From contig JBBHKE010002582.1 of NCBI GenBank assembly GCA_037447655.1, positions 1 through 64,000 of the forward strand: a stretch of DNA of 64,000 bases, written 5' to 3'. How positions within the stretch are numbered: position 1 is the stretch's first letter; every line of letters starts with the position of its first letter. A model generated the notes under the pieces. That model was not told the DNA's origin. It did no database searches and saw only the letters and a list, made by a program, of their open reading frames with translations. The translations under genes were made by a program, and so were the position numbers. This DNA is from Zygnema cylindricum. Its lineage: Eukaryota > Streptophyta > Zygnematophyceae > Zygnematales > Zygnemataceae. Below, piece by piece: positions 25,601 to 36,030 of this stretch.

Positions 25601-28600
25601 CAGATTGATTAGGCACCATTAGGGCATGTCTCATGGTAATGTTTTGAATGTGTTTTATTTAACACCAAAAGTTTCCCGTTTCGAATAGTCTGAAAACTGG
25701 GCAGACAGGGAGGGAGGAGAAATTGGCCGGACTGAGGCAACGTAAATGAGGCTGGTTTAGAAAAGCAAGGAGGTTTTGCAGTGTAGTCATGCACAGGTCA
25801 GTGAGTTATGATTGCGATTGACAAATATGAGAGTGATAGACTGCATCATTTAGTTGTCAGCCTTTTTTCTAACTACAGAGTTGCCCCTGTTTGCAGGCAA
25901 TGGAAGCCGCATGAAGTAGAGATGGTGGAAGTTGTCGCTGATCAGGTGGCAGTCGCACTCTCTCATGCAGCTGCTTTAGAAGAATCACAGGTATGAACGA
26001 AGTTTTTCTTACGATTATTCATGTCTTTGTTGTTGAACTTGGGAGGCAAACTTGTGATGATTGATGTCTTTATTGTTAACCTTTGGAGACAAATTTTTCT
26101 TGCGATTTTTGATGACTTAATTGCTGAACTTCAAAGACATACACAAAAATACCTGAAATGAGCCATGGACGTGTTTGTTCTTACTGATTTATTTTGTACG
26201 CTGCTTGAATTCAACGATCAAGATAAGGTTTCACATACTTCATCTAACGGCCAAAACAAATAATATGATGCATTTGCAGAAAATTACGTTAATTTTAATC
26301 AATGGCCAATATTTATTACCTTTTTATGTGTAGTACAGTTGCCTATGTATTATGTACTATTACAGCGTAGAAATTGAACAAGTACTTCAAATCAGAGGAA
26401 TTATGTAAAACTGAAATTATATAACTGAAGTCAGTCTGTACTAAAAGTTTCTTTGCTGCGTCAGGATATTCTATGTGATTACTGCATGACATCTTTACTA
26501 TATCAGACAATGCATTATGCTTGTTTTTCTTACTTTTTAGGTCTGTATCAAATATCGCAGCCTGTTTTTATCGCTGTATTGCATGTTATCATGTTTTTCT
26601 CGATATGCATCATAAAGGACATGTCAGATTGACATGAAAGTTTTGTCAGTAACAGCAAAGCGGAGGCAAGCAGAAGGCTAAAAAGCACGACGTGTAGACT
26701 ACAAAACTCATATAAATGCAGAAGTATGTAATTCTGGCAATACAAAAAGAAGTCACGTGCTATTCTTATACGTGACTTTTACACTAAAGTTTTTCCTGAA
26801 ATTTGTGAATGATCATCATGGTCTTTTCGTCTCGTATTCAGTTCTTTCATCTTTGTTTGTTTAACAAAGTTAGATTTGTTTGTTGTTTCCCGGATTCTTA
26901 TGATCACTATTAACTTACATTCGGTCTGGGTCAGGTTTGTTCACATCTGAGGGGATGTCCCCATCAGCTTCTTGCTGCAAAATACTTCTCTTGACTCGAT
27001 AGAGTTCCTAATAGTGTTGGCCACCTATCAGATTGAAGAATGTGTTTTGTCTCCTTTTTTATGACAGAAAACAAGAGATGCTCTTGTGGAACAAAATCGC
27101 GCTCTTCAAACTGCTCGTCAAAAGGCAGAAACTGCTGTTCGTGCTCGAAACGATTTTCTTGCGGTTATGAATCATGAGATGAGGACTCCTTTACAAGCTA
27201 TAATTGCTCTTGCCTCTATATTACAGGCAAGTTCCACTTAAATTTATAAACAATATGCCTTGTTAGTCATAGGCGGGTTGGGATAAGGTATGGTGGGGAA
27301 AGAGAGGAATAATGTCCAGTTTTTTTTTGTTGTTTTGGTTAGTTCAAGGAAACTTTCCAAATATATTCTCTTACATAGAGATGTGGAATGTAACAGGAAG
27401 GGGATTTGACCACCGAGCAATCGCCAATGGTAGAAACAGTCATAAAAAGCTCTTCTCTTCTGTCAACTCTTATTAATGATGTTTTAGAATTCACTCGACT
27501 TGAAGAGGGCAGGTATGAGGAGTCCGTTCTACCTTCGTGTAAAGCCACTTACAATAGTTTGAAAGTTTAATGTAAAGTCTGTTTGCTCATTGAAAACTAA
27601 GTTAGGCTTTTGCTTTAGTTTTTTGTGAAAGGAGTCCATTTGAGGAACTCATCATGCTATTTTGAGTGTGGATTTACAAAATAATTAAACGTGGACTGGT
27701 GTTGTTCAGTTGGAGATATGTTTATGCAATGACATGGGAATGATATAGCATATACGGGTTTAGAAAAAGTTAGACATTTCTGACTAATGGCATTTTTTCA
27801 TAACTTGGTGCATATTCTTTCTGCTTATCATTTGTATCGCCCAATATTTTTCTACTACCCAATCTTCCTCTTCTGTAATCCCGCTTGTTCCCTCAAAAAA
27901 TCCAAAATAAAGATATGAAGATATTCGATGTTTTTCTTTTTTTTCCTGCTTTCTAAGCCTATCCAGACTATGTTGAAATCTTGGATATTGACTGAGGTCT
28001 GTGCCTTTTGGTATATAATTTACAACTTTTTTGTTGTTTTTCTGAACAATTTTGTACCAAAAGGGTACAAATCTTGACTAGCACCCTGAGATTTCATTAT
28101 AGTCCAGATAGGCTTACTTAGGAAACCAGATTTGTGTTCCTAAACTAACTCTGTGCTTGATTTTTCTCAAATTACAATTTCTTCTTAAATTATGGCAGTC
28201 TTGAACTGGAGATGAGACCGTTTGACTTGCCGGCAATGTTACAAGAAGCTGGAAAACTTGCTTGGCCTATGGCGCGAAGCAAAGGATTGGAATTTTCTTT
28301 ACAAGTAATGAATGGAATTCCTCATTGGGTGGTTGGCGATGAAGAGCGACTTTTGCAGACCACACTAAATGTTGTGGGGCATGCTGTAAAAGCAACAGAA
28401 AAGGTACACCGGTCTTTTGCTGTTAGAGTAAAGAACTATTAATTAGTATTCGTGCAAGGTTGAATCAACAATGCTAATTTAAGTTTGGGTGATGTGACAA
28501 CATGCTAGCTGCTCCTTCAATTAGTGTTGGTTAACAGTTACAATTCTTGTGTCGATAAAACCCACTCTCAGTTAGCGCCGTTACCGCCGACGGTGATGAA

Positions 28601-29028
28601 TGTGGAAATTATGCAATTTAAATGTTTTTTCTTGTTCCTTTTCCTTGTTGTGACCCTTTATCGGTGTTGAGTATGGGCATCACAGCCTTCTGTAGATTGA
28701 GAGTAAGAAGTAAGGTCAACATCGTATGTATGGGAATATTTTTTCTTGGATGCCAAAGGGGCATAAAGAAGCCTAAAGTGTTAGTGAAAGCTGAATTGTG
28801 TTAGTGAAACAAGACTACCACTGATAGGAGGAAGAGAAGGACGGAGGGATGGCTAGTTTTCTCTTGTGATTTGATATTTTTCATTATTGTGAGTATTGTA
28901 ACCAAGACTGTCTTCTTCTGAGGGTTTATGTTTTTCCAGGGGTCTGTTTCGATGAGAGTGTGTTTAGATGGACCACAGACCTCAGGAGATCCACAGCACC
29001 CTTCATGGGAGGTGAGTTATGTAGTTTT

Positions 29029-29067
<39 letters not shown>

Positions 29068-32000
29068 CCTCTTTCCCCCTCTCCCTCTCTCTGATCAGCA
29101 TGATATTATTTAGCAATCAAAATTAGTCTGAAGTGAAAGAAAAAAAACAATGTTTGGAAAGGGAAACACATACTGGTAGGGATAAAGCACATTGGTATTT
29201 ATTGTAACAGTCACCTTGTGAAAAGGATGTTAATTGGGTTCTTTATTTGTTGTAAAAAGCTTTTTCTTATCTGCCAGCCTTCTGAAAGGTTATGATTAGA
29301 GCCGTTTTTCCCGAAATGGAGAATTATAGAAAGGCAGTTGCTTTAAAATTTTGTGATCTGATAAAGTAACCGTGGGAAGAAAAATGGCTGTAATAACGTA
29401 CATGGTTGTTTTGCGGTTTAATGACCTCGGCTGATGGTATTCATGGGGATAAATGGGGTAAATGGGGTAAATGGGGTATGTGATGCAGCCTATTCCGGAA
29501 ACTAGACATGTCTTTATTCGTGTAGAGGTTCAAGATACCGGAAAAGGGTTGACTGAGAGTGAGTTTTCGCGACAGATTCAAAAGTTTGGGGCAGGAAACA
29601 AAAATAATGCTTTGGGCAGCACTGGGGGAACTGGCTTAGGCCTCGCTATTTGTCAAAAGTTTGTGGAGGTGAGTCTCATGCCTCAAATATTGAATATAGC
29701 AAGTATACGTTGAATATATTGAATTTAGCAAGTATATCCTGAATATATTGATTATATTGAATGTATTGAATATGTTGATTATAGCAAATATATATTGAAT
29801 ATATTGACTAAAGCAAATTTATATTGAATATATTGAATCTAGCAAGTATATATTGAATGTGTTGAATATGTTGACGATAACAAGTGCCACTGTGATGCAT
29901 CTGGTCGTTAATTAGAAATAAATGCGGATGCAATTTAGTGTAGGATGTTTTGGTTTTTGGGAGGCTTTTCTTTTGGACTTGTTGAAAAGAGACTCCTCCC
30001 GACTCTCCCCCTCCCTCCCCCCTCCCCTTCCTCGAGAGAAAGAGAGGGGGAGGCGGAGGGGGGGAAGGAGAGGAAGAAGTGGGGGGAAGGGAGAGCCTAG
30101 AGAGGGAGGGCCGGGACATGGGTGGAGGGAGAGGGAGGGAAGGAGAGGGGGAGAATCGTTACTTTTGACATGTCCCACAAAAGCATTGTCTTTTTAGCTG
30201 CTGTTAAATACAGTAAAGCTTAGTTTCACTCCAAGTTGTAATAAGGACAATTTTAAAGAAGTGTACCTTGTTGATTGACAAACCATCTGTTGTCGATGAA
30301 AAATAGTGAAACAAACATTACATTAACTTGATCAAATTACATCTACCACTGGCTTGCTAGTTTGACAAGAGAATTGCACGTATATTAGATTCTTGCTGAA
30401 GTTGGAATAGCTAGCTGGAAACAGACATGAAGTGCGTCATTTCCTGTAATTGGTGGAGCTACTAGAGCATCTGCTATTGCGGATTTACTTTGGAGGATCA
30501 ACATAGAGGATTTATCATGGTAAATTTACTATGGTGGGTTTATTACGGAGGATTTACAGCGGTTGATCTACTGTGTAGTTTTTCTTATGGAGGATTTACC
30601 ACAGAGATTTACTATGATCTACTATGGAGGACTTATTATTTGGAAACTGAAAGATAGTGTGGGTAAGGGTGTCTCTGCAGTTAATGGACGGTCAAATTTG
30701 GATCAGCAGTGACGAGGATGGCTTTGGGAGTACTATCACATATGTGGTCCGGCTACAACTAGATAATTCACCCAAAGATGCTCATGCATCCATAGAAACG
30801 TTCATCCAGGAATTGGCTGGCCTTCATGTATTGGTATGTATATTGACATTTCTCTCTCCATTTCGTTGTTGTTTCAGTCATGGTATTTCCGTCCTTTTTT
30901 TCTTTTATTGAGATGGATACCCAGTTTGGTAACTTTCGGTAAAGCCACTAGAATCGTACATTCTGGTTCAGAACATTGATGTTGTATTGCGGTAGTTTAC
31001 ATTTCTATTTTATTTTGTTTTTAAATTGAAAGGCTGATGAATCAGTGGGTGATTGTTTTGTTTATTTTTTATTCAAAGACTGTTGGATCGATGAGTGATT
31101 TATAACTTTTTTTTTGTATTTTTACAAGACTGGTAAATCATTGGCCAATTGATAACATTTTTCTGTTTATTAAAAATAGGAAAACTGGCAAATTGGTGGG
31201 TGGTAGGTAACATCTTTTTGTTTATTTTTAAACTGAAAGACTAGTCGATAGATGGATGATAGATAATGTTTTTTGGTTCATATTTAAACCAAAGGACTTG
31301 TGGATTGGATTGGATTGGATTGGTGGGGACTTGCAGGTGGTTGATGATAATAATGTGAACAGGTTTGCGATTCAGTCGTTATTAGAAACTTTGGGGTGTG
31401 AAGTGACAGCCGCAGAATCTGCAGTAGAATGTCTCGCAGAATTGGGAGTGAGGAGAAGTCATCCAATAGACGCTCTTTTGCTTGATATTTGTATGCCGGA
31501 AATTGATGGTTTTGACGTAGCGCGGAGGATTTTACAGCTTTTCAGGTACTTATCTTTTCTTTTTGTTTCGTGCCATCTCCCAAAATGTATTATCTTTTGC
31601 TTAAATGGAGGAAACAGGGGACAGAAAATTTGATGTGGGTTGTGTATGACAGAAGGATGAGAGGAGTGAGATCGAGATGGTGGGAGATGTTTGACTTGGA
31701 TGCAGGTATTGAAGATATGGCTTGCTTCTTTTTAGGCAACATGGTGAAGTAACGATAAAAAAAACATTAAGTTAGCTTGTTGCTGAAGTTGCCCTTGTTT
31801 TGGAGATCTCAGCTGTTTGGGCGATGTTACTTCTGATAAGATTTGTGTTAGTTAAAGGAAATTATTTTTGAATTTGCTTGTATTCTTACTTTCACCCTTA
31901 CTTTCCATCTTTTTCTTCATCCTAACTTTCATCCTTTTAATCCTTGCTTTTTACTCTACGTTCATCTGTACTTTCATCTTTTTCTTCATCCTAACTTGGT

Positions 32001-32606
32001 TTTTCATCCTTACTATCATCTTTACTGTCATCCTTACATCCTGATGGTCATCCTTAGTCTCGTCCTTACCATCAACCCTACAATCATCCTTACGAACATC
32101 TCATTTTCATCCTTGCTATCAGGCTTATGATCGTCCTTGCTTTCATCCCTACTATCATTCTTACCGTTCATCCATGCATCCATCGTTATATTCATCTTTA
32201 CGTTCACCTTTACGTCCTTGATTTCATCTTTGTTTTAATCCGTACCTTCATCCACTCTTTCAACCTTATTTTCCTCAATGTTTGCACATGCATCCTTGAC
32301 CTTCTTTCTCTTCCTTCCTTGCCTCCATACCAACATCCTTCCTTACACCCTTTTTTCTCATCCTTACTTCCTTGTCCTTAGTCCTCACATCCTTACATGT
32401 AACCTATTCATTCTTTCTTGTTTGTGCTGGTAAACAGGCCGGAAGGAAGGCCTTTGATAATTGGGCTCACAGCTCGAACAGATAAGGGAATTAGGGAGGC
32501 GTGTCTGGAAGTTGGAATGGATGCCGTTCTTCTTAAACCGGTGACTTTACGGGAATTGGGAACGACTCTTATGGAACTCATTCAAGCAAACGGTAGACCA
32601 CAGTAA
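19670..32606 (+). CDS. ethylene receptor, hybrid histidine kinase
   Basis: Ethylene receptors sit in the endoplasmic reticulum membrane, bind ethylene through copper and repress the response through CTR1-type kinases. Exons chosen by eye join in frame: 19670-19773, 22026-22121, 22539-22663, 23625-23776, 24103-24313, 24677-24862, 25312-25423, 25897-25990, 27068-27226, 27397-27512, 28199-28403, 28940-29011, 29489-29668, 30681-30833, 31337-31545, 32438-32606 (780 codons plus TAA). Residues 1-30 look like a signal peptide, followed by the CSC dimer cysteines (47, 49). The ethylene site matches ETR1: Asp68, Tyr75, Ile78, Pro79, Ile105, Cys108 and His112. A GAF region spans about 190-345. The kinase has His396 in NHEMRTP, DTGKG (560-564) and GGTGLG (590-595), but the N-box asparagine is His513. 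The receiver has Asp658/Asp659, phospho-acceptor Asp705, Thr736 and Lys758. The extra hydrophobic N-terminus recalls subfamily 2 (ETR2/EIN4), while the kinase recalls subfamily 1 (ETR1/ERS1). I give no symbol because orthology is unclear. An AATAAA lies at 32624. Confidence 0.93.
20562..20774. mobile_element. MITE in receptor intron 1, GTAC-ended family
   Basis: The left end reads GTACGCTGTGTATTGCTATT, then TAGTGCTAAGGTTTTTTC. The right end has GCGAAAAAAACATTAGCAC and CTAGCAATACACGG, its inverted match. Inside, TGTGTGCACGAAGAAAA resembles the inner boxes of the other family members (GTGTACGGAGAAAA). The insertion lies in the 2.25-kb first intron of the ethylene receptor gene, well away from splice sites. 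Confidence 0.75.
29035..29095. repeat. CT microsatellite in receptor intron 12
   Basis: A run of about 20 CT dinucleotides, extending into CCCT-rich sequence, starts 25 bases after the GTGAGT donor at 29012. It resembles the CT tracts that follow donors in the GH16 genes. Confidence 0.85.
29685..29885. repeat. AT-rich minisatellite in receptor intron 13
   Basis: Directly after the exon 13 donor there are about eight degenerate copies of a 20-30 base phrase, TATATTGAATATATTGAATA with AGCAAGTATA. It has no coding role. Confidence 0.8.
29985..30165. repeat. polypyrimidine/polypurine inverted tract in intron 13
   Basis: About 45 bases of nearly pure C/T are followed, across CCTCGAG, by about 120 bases of nearly pure G/A containing several GGGG and GGGAGGG runs. 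The strand switch allows a hairpin, and the G-rich part could form triplex or quadruplex structures. The open frames seen here on both strands are by-products of the composition. Confidence 0.75.
30485..30645. repeat. GGATTTA minisatellite in receptor intron 13
   Basis: Degenerate repeats of GGAGGATTTACTATGGT-like phrases, about 18-22 bases long, lie just before the acceptor of exon 14 at 30681. Confidence 0.7.
31010..31330. repeat. tandem repeat, about 57-bp unit, in receptor intron 14
   Basis: Four to five diverged copies contain GTTTATTTTT, then a purine-rich GAAAGACTGG block, then a GATGGATGAT-like block and GATAACATTTTT. They run up to a GGATTGGATTGGATTGGATT tract that ends just before the acceptor at 31336. 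The array fills most of the 0.5-kb intron. Confidence 0.75.
31885..32400. repeat. CATCCTTACTTT minisatellite in receptor intron 15
   Basis: Over 500 bases of pyrimidine-rich sequence are built from CATCCTTACTTT-like phrases with variable length. It ends about 30 bases before the last acceptor at 32437. The plus-strand frame at 32127-32381 is an artefact of this repeat. Confidence 0.8.
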
Positions 32607-34529
32607 AATTAGTTTTTTCGGAGAATAAAGGAAGTTCAGGGCAGAAGGCGAGAATCGGAAAAAAGGCAGATGGTCAAGGATGAGAGAAGGTTTTCCGGTC
32701 TGTTGAACTTCCATGAGTGTTTGCCAACTACTTCACATGATATGGAAGTTGTTGAAGCACCGTTAAATAGTGTGTAGTGATGCTCTGCCGTTGTTCTAAT
32801 TGATTGGTTTTACCGTTGTTTTGGTACACTGTGAATCACTATTAGCGTCAATGTTTTTTTGCCAGTTCAATTGAATTTTCTGCGTGCACACCACCGTTGG
32901 AGCAGTTATCTGACAGGGGTGCACAGAGAAAACATGTTCTAAGTGGCGAAAAAAACATAAGACGCTAATAGTGATTCATGGTAGAGTTTTGATTTTCGTC
33001 TCTTTTGCCTTACTGTTGTTTTTGTTATTCTTTACTTGAAAGTGATGTACTGAAGTTGTATATCTCCGGTCGTTATTGATTATGCGACAACTTCAGCTGT
33101 ATACTAGTTTTTCATTTAACAAGCTGTGGATGGGAACTTGTCTTTTAAGGTTGTTCCATGTAGGTATTAACACCCAAATCCTCTTCTTACCTCTCTCTCT
33201 CTCTTTCCTCCGCGCCCCCCTCCCCTTGCTCCCCATCCGCATCTCCCACTCCCTTTTTTTTGCATTCTCCTTGTTCTTTTCCCTTTCCTTGTTCTTTTCT
33301 GTTCTTGACAACTTTACACCGTGATGGCAAACTATCTTGACCAATGGAGTAAAATAATAGCCAAAATAAATGTGAAGTGAAATTAAATGACAAAACTAAG
33401 AAGATCTGATGATACGTCAGAAGGCGAATGATAAATGGATGAAACAAACTATGTAACTAGAGAAGGAGAAAGTAGTCGGAGTTGAACAAAAAAATGAGAT
33501 TGAGTCATAGTTAGCGTGAGAAACAAAATGAATGAAAGCTACCATTCTAAACAGCTGACCTGCTATTAGGATGATTGATCTCTTTTCTAATCTCTATGCC
33601 AGTCTTCCAAATCCCTCAGTCACCTATACTTGGTGAAGCTTGGTCCGGGAGATTCGGAAATTGTCCAAGATTTAATATTGCAATGCTGGTTTTGAAAGAA
33701 GGATGAATGCCTACAACACAATAGACAATGGGATGACGATGGATACAAATTGAATGTTATCACTGTTAATTTTACCGTACACTTGTTGTACAAAGCAGCT
33801 CAAGTAAAACTTAGCCAGAATCCTCGCTCTAATAGAACTGCTTTCTATCCAGTCCCACGAGGAAATGGTCCAAAAGTAGGATCCACCCAAATTCGAGTCT
33901 GCAATGTGTGCATAGAGCACACCGCATCATGTCGCAGACATGCATGTACATACTTGCCCATGTGCGTGGGCAACCGCTGCGCTAATTTAGGGTTTGGTGT
34001 TATTCGGGTTCCTCGTGTCCTTACAAATGTTTCCGACGAATAATACAGGAAAACTCCGACCACGAGAGAATTTTTTCTGTCACGAGAACTACGCTTGCCA
34101 CCGTCTGTGCGCGTACTGACCAGCGGCAATAGTGATTGCGATTATATTGACCTAAAGGACAAGCGAACCGGACCAAAAATGCCGACGGCCACACGAGAAT
34201 GGCCACGGTATTGAGCCGAATCATGAAGTCGTGGAACCTTATAGTTCCACGCAGTGCCATGTAGCATAGATAGGACATTTGTGTAATCAGACTAATCAGT
34301 TTTTTAGATTTTTCGAACTTAACCGGATTGGTTCAAAGCGTCAACTAATTCGCGAAATCGAACTGAGGAAAAATTGGCTTGGTTTTGGTTTGAAAAAGTT
34401 TTGTACTTTTGTCTCAAACCGGACTGAGTGCTAGGTTAAGAATAGACACATATATACCCAACCACCCCCAGGTTAATTTTGATACTGGGAAATCGTCCCA
34501 TCCTCTTATATTTTCATTCTCTCTCTTAA
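32607..34529. other. receptor 3' flank, mostly unannotated
   Basis: Contains the presumed 3' untranslated region of the ethylene receptor, one small MITE (32824-32984), pyrimidine-rich sequence at 33185-33310 and otherwise nothing I can assign. A stretch near 34310-34430 with AACCGGATT and AAACCGGACT words looks like degraded repeat. Confidence 0.45.
32824..32984. mobile_element. MITE, GTAC-ended family
   Basis: The left end is GTACACTGTGAATCACTATT, then AGCGTCAATGTTTTTTTGCC. The right end is GTGGCGAAAAAAACATAAG, then ACGCTAATAGTGATTCATGG. The terminal inverted repeats span about 38 bases. At about 160 bp it is shorter than the usual 210-220 bp, so the centre seems deleted. Confidence 0.8.
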
Positions 34530-34698
34530 TCCACACGTGTAAGAAAATAAGTGGTTTTCCAATTTTTCACCGGAACATTGAGCTTTCGCTGTCTACTTTT
34601 TCGGGTAATCGGATCGCACAAAACGACAATTGATTCCACACGAAACTTGGCCCTAATGGACCCCAGCACCTACTACAGTTCTAACTGTCAAGTATAAG

Positions 34699-34919
34699 AT
34701 ACTCGTTATCGTTATTAGTGTTTTTTTTTTTTTGCCGCTTAAAACATCTTTTATCCGTACACGCTTCTCGAATTATGGATCCGACGGTTGAGATTGAAAG
34801 TCAAGATTTTCACCTTACCAATGGCGGTATCCATGTGAAAATCGGACAAGTGTGTACGGAGAAAATATATTTTAAGTGGGGAAAAAATTATTTACACTAA
34901 TAGCGATACATGGTGTACC
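34699..34919. mobile_element. MITE, GTAC-ended family (array unit 1)
   Basis: Left part: TTATCGTTATTAGTGTTTTT, TTGCCGCTTAAAACATCTTT and a CCGTACACGCTTCTC box. Right part: GTGTGTACGGAGAAAATAT, TTTAAGTGGGGAAAAAATTA and CACTAATAGCGATACATGG, ending GTGTAC. It has long terminal inverted repeats of about 70 bases and no coding. Confidence 0.8.
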
Positions 34920-35039
34920 ACCCTAGCTATACTGTAAAAGATTTTATGGTACTTTAGTATATCCGTACCAAAAGCATCCCTTCAAGCTTAATGAACTTTT
35001 GCAGTACAATTTTGAGACTTCGTGAGGTTGCACTTGCAA

Positions 35040-35275
35040 CAGTGAACGGCTTTTGGCGTCAATGTTAAAAAACACGCCACTTTATTCTCGGTGCACACTT
35101 GTCCAATTTTTGTTTGGAGACGTACTGTACCAATCGGAACGTAAGATCATTACCTTTCTATTGCAAACGTCAGATCAATAATCCGCCGAGCGCACGGAGA
35201 AGATGTATATTGTTATATTATTTCGATAAAAATTATGGCATTCAACAGCGATTGATAGTGTACTTTGACAATGAC
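35040..35275. mobile_element. degraded MITE, GTAC-ended family
   Basis: GGCGTCAATGTTAAAAAAC, then GCCACTTTATTCTCGGTGCA and CACTTGTCC on the left, and GCACGGAGAAGATGT with CAGCGATTGATAGTGTAC on the right, fit the family plan but with many changes. It may be a chance merger of fragments. Confidence 0.5.
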
Positions 35276-35844
35276 AGATCGGTTGTAGCAACTTTTTAAG
35301 TAAAAGTCGCAAGCCTGTTTTCAATAATTTATAAACATATTACAGCCTCTGGCTCTTCAACTTATATTCTGAAAATTAGGGTTTCTTTTCCATGTCATCA
35401 TTACTTCTCCCTTTTCATGTCCAAGAGGTCTTAGCCTTGCAGCTTGACAATATCCAGTATATTGGCCTACAGTACAAAACAATACAAAAACAACGCGGTG
35501 TATTTGACATTTAATTTTGTAAGAGCTCTTTTTTCTTGTAAGGGTCTTTTGGCCTAAGGTTCGCCCGCTCGTCAGTTTGATGCATCAGTTTAGTTTACCA
35601 GCTGATTAATAAACACTAAATGTTGCTAATAAATGTGAATCTCAAGTGAAATTTGTTTCCATGTGATTGCTGACTATTAAGTTTCATGAATTTCAGGTGA
35701 AATTGATTCTTCATGCGATTGAAGACTAATGGTAAATGGTGTGAATCCTTTTGAAGTGGATGTTTCAAAATTCTTGTTGGATGCAGTGAATTTGTAACTT
35801 AACTATTTGTTTCTTTCTGTTTTGGTTTAGTTTTATGACCAGAA

Positions 35845-36030
35845 TTCTCCACATTGGAAGCTGAAATTTTGTCTCCAAAAATAGTGATGAAGAAGTCCAT
35901 TTTTTTGGCATTTGCAGCAGGTTTTATGACTGGTTTTGGATTTTGTCGTTTATTGAGAAAGACTCGACCGTTTCGATTTTGTCGGTGGAAGGATTCTTTA
36001 TTACGAGGCACATATGGTGGATAAAGTGCA
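35845..36030 (+). pseudogene. small membrane-protein gene, array copy 1, frameshifted
   Basis: From the family ATG at about 35887, MKKSIFLAFAAGFMTGFGF matches the first hydrophobic segment of copies 2 and 3. After CRLLRK the frame is lost. The second segment (VGG...LYYEAHMVDKVQ) lies in another frame and lacks the one base present in copy 3. The upstream WKLK segment is followed by stops. Probably not functional, unless the altered C-terminus is tolerated. Confidence 0.55.

Noticed and set aside
29912-30197. Overlapping frames of 88-103 codons on both strands
   Set aside because: They come from the polypurine/polypyrimidine tract in a receptor intron; composition, not coding, keeps them open.
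31885-32400. CRISPR-like or coding repeat array
   Set aside because: Units vary in length, have no spacers, and lie in a spliced eukaryotic intron.
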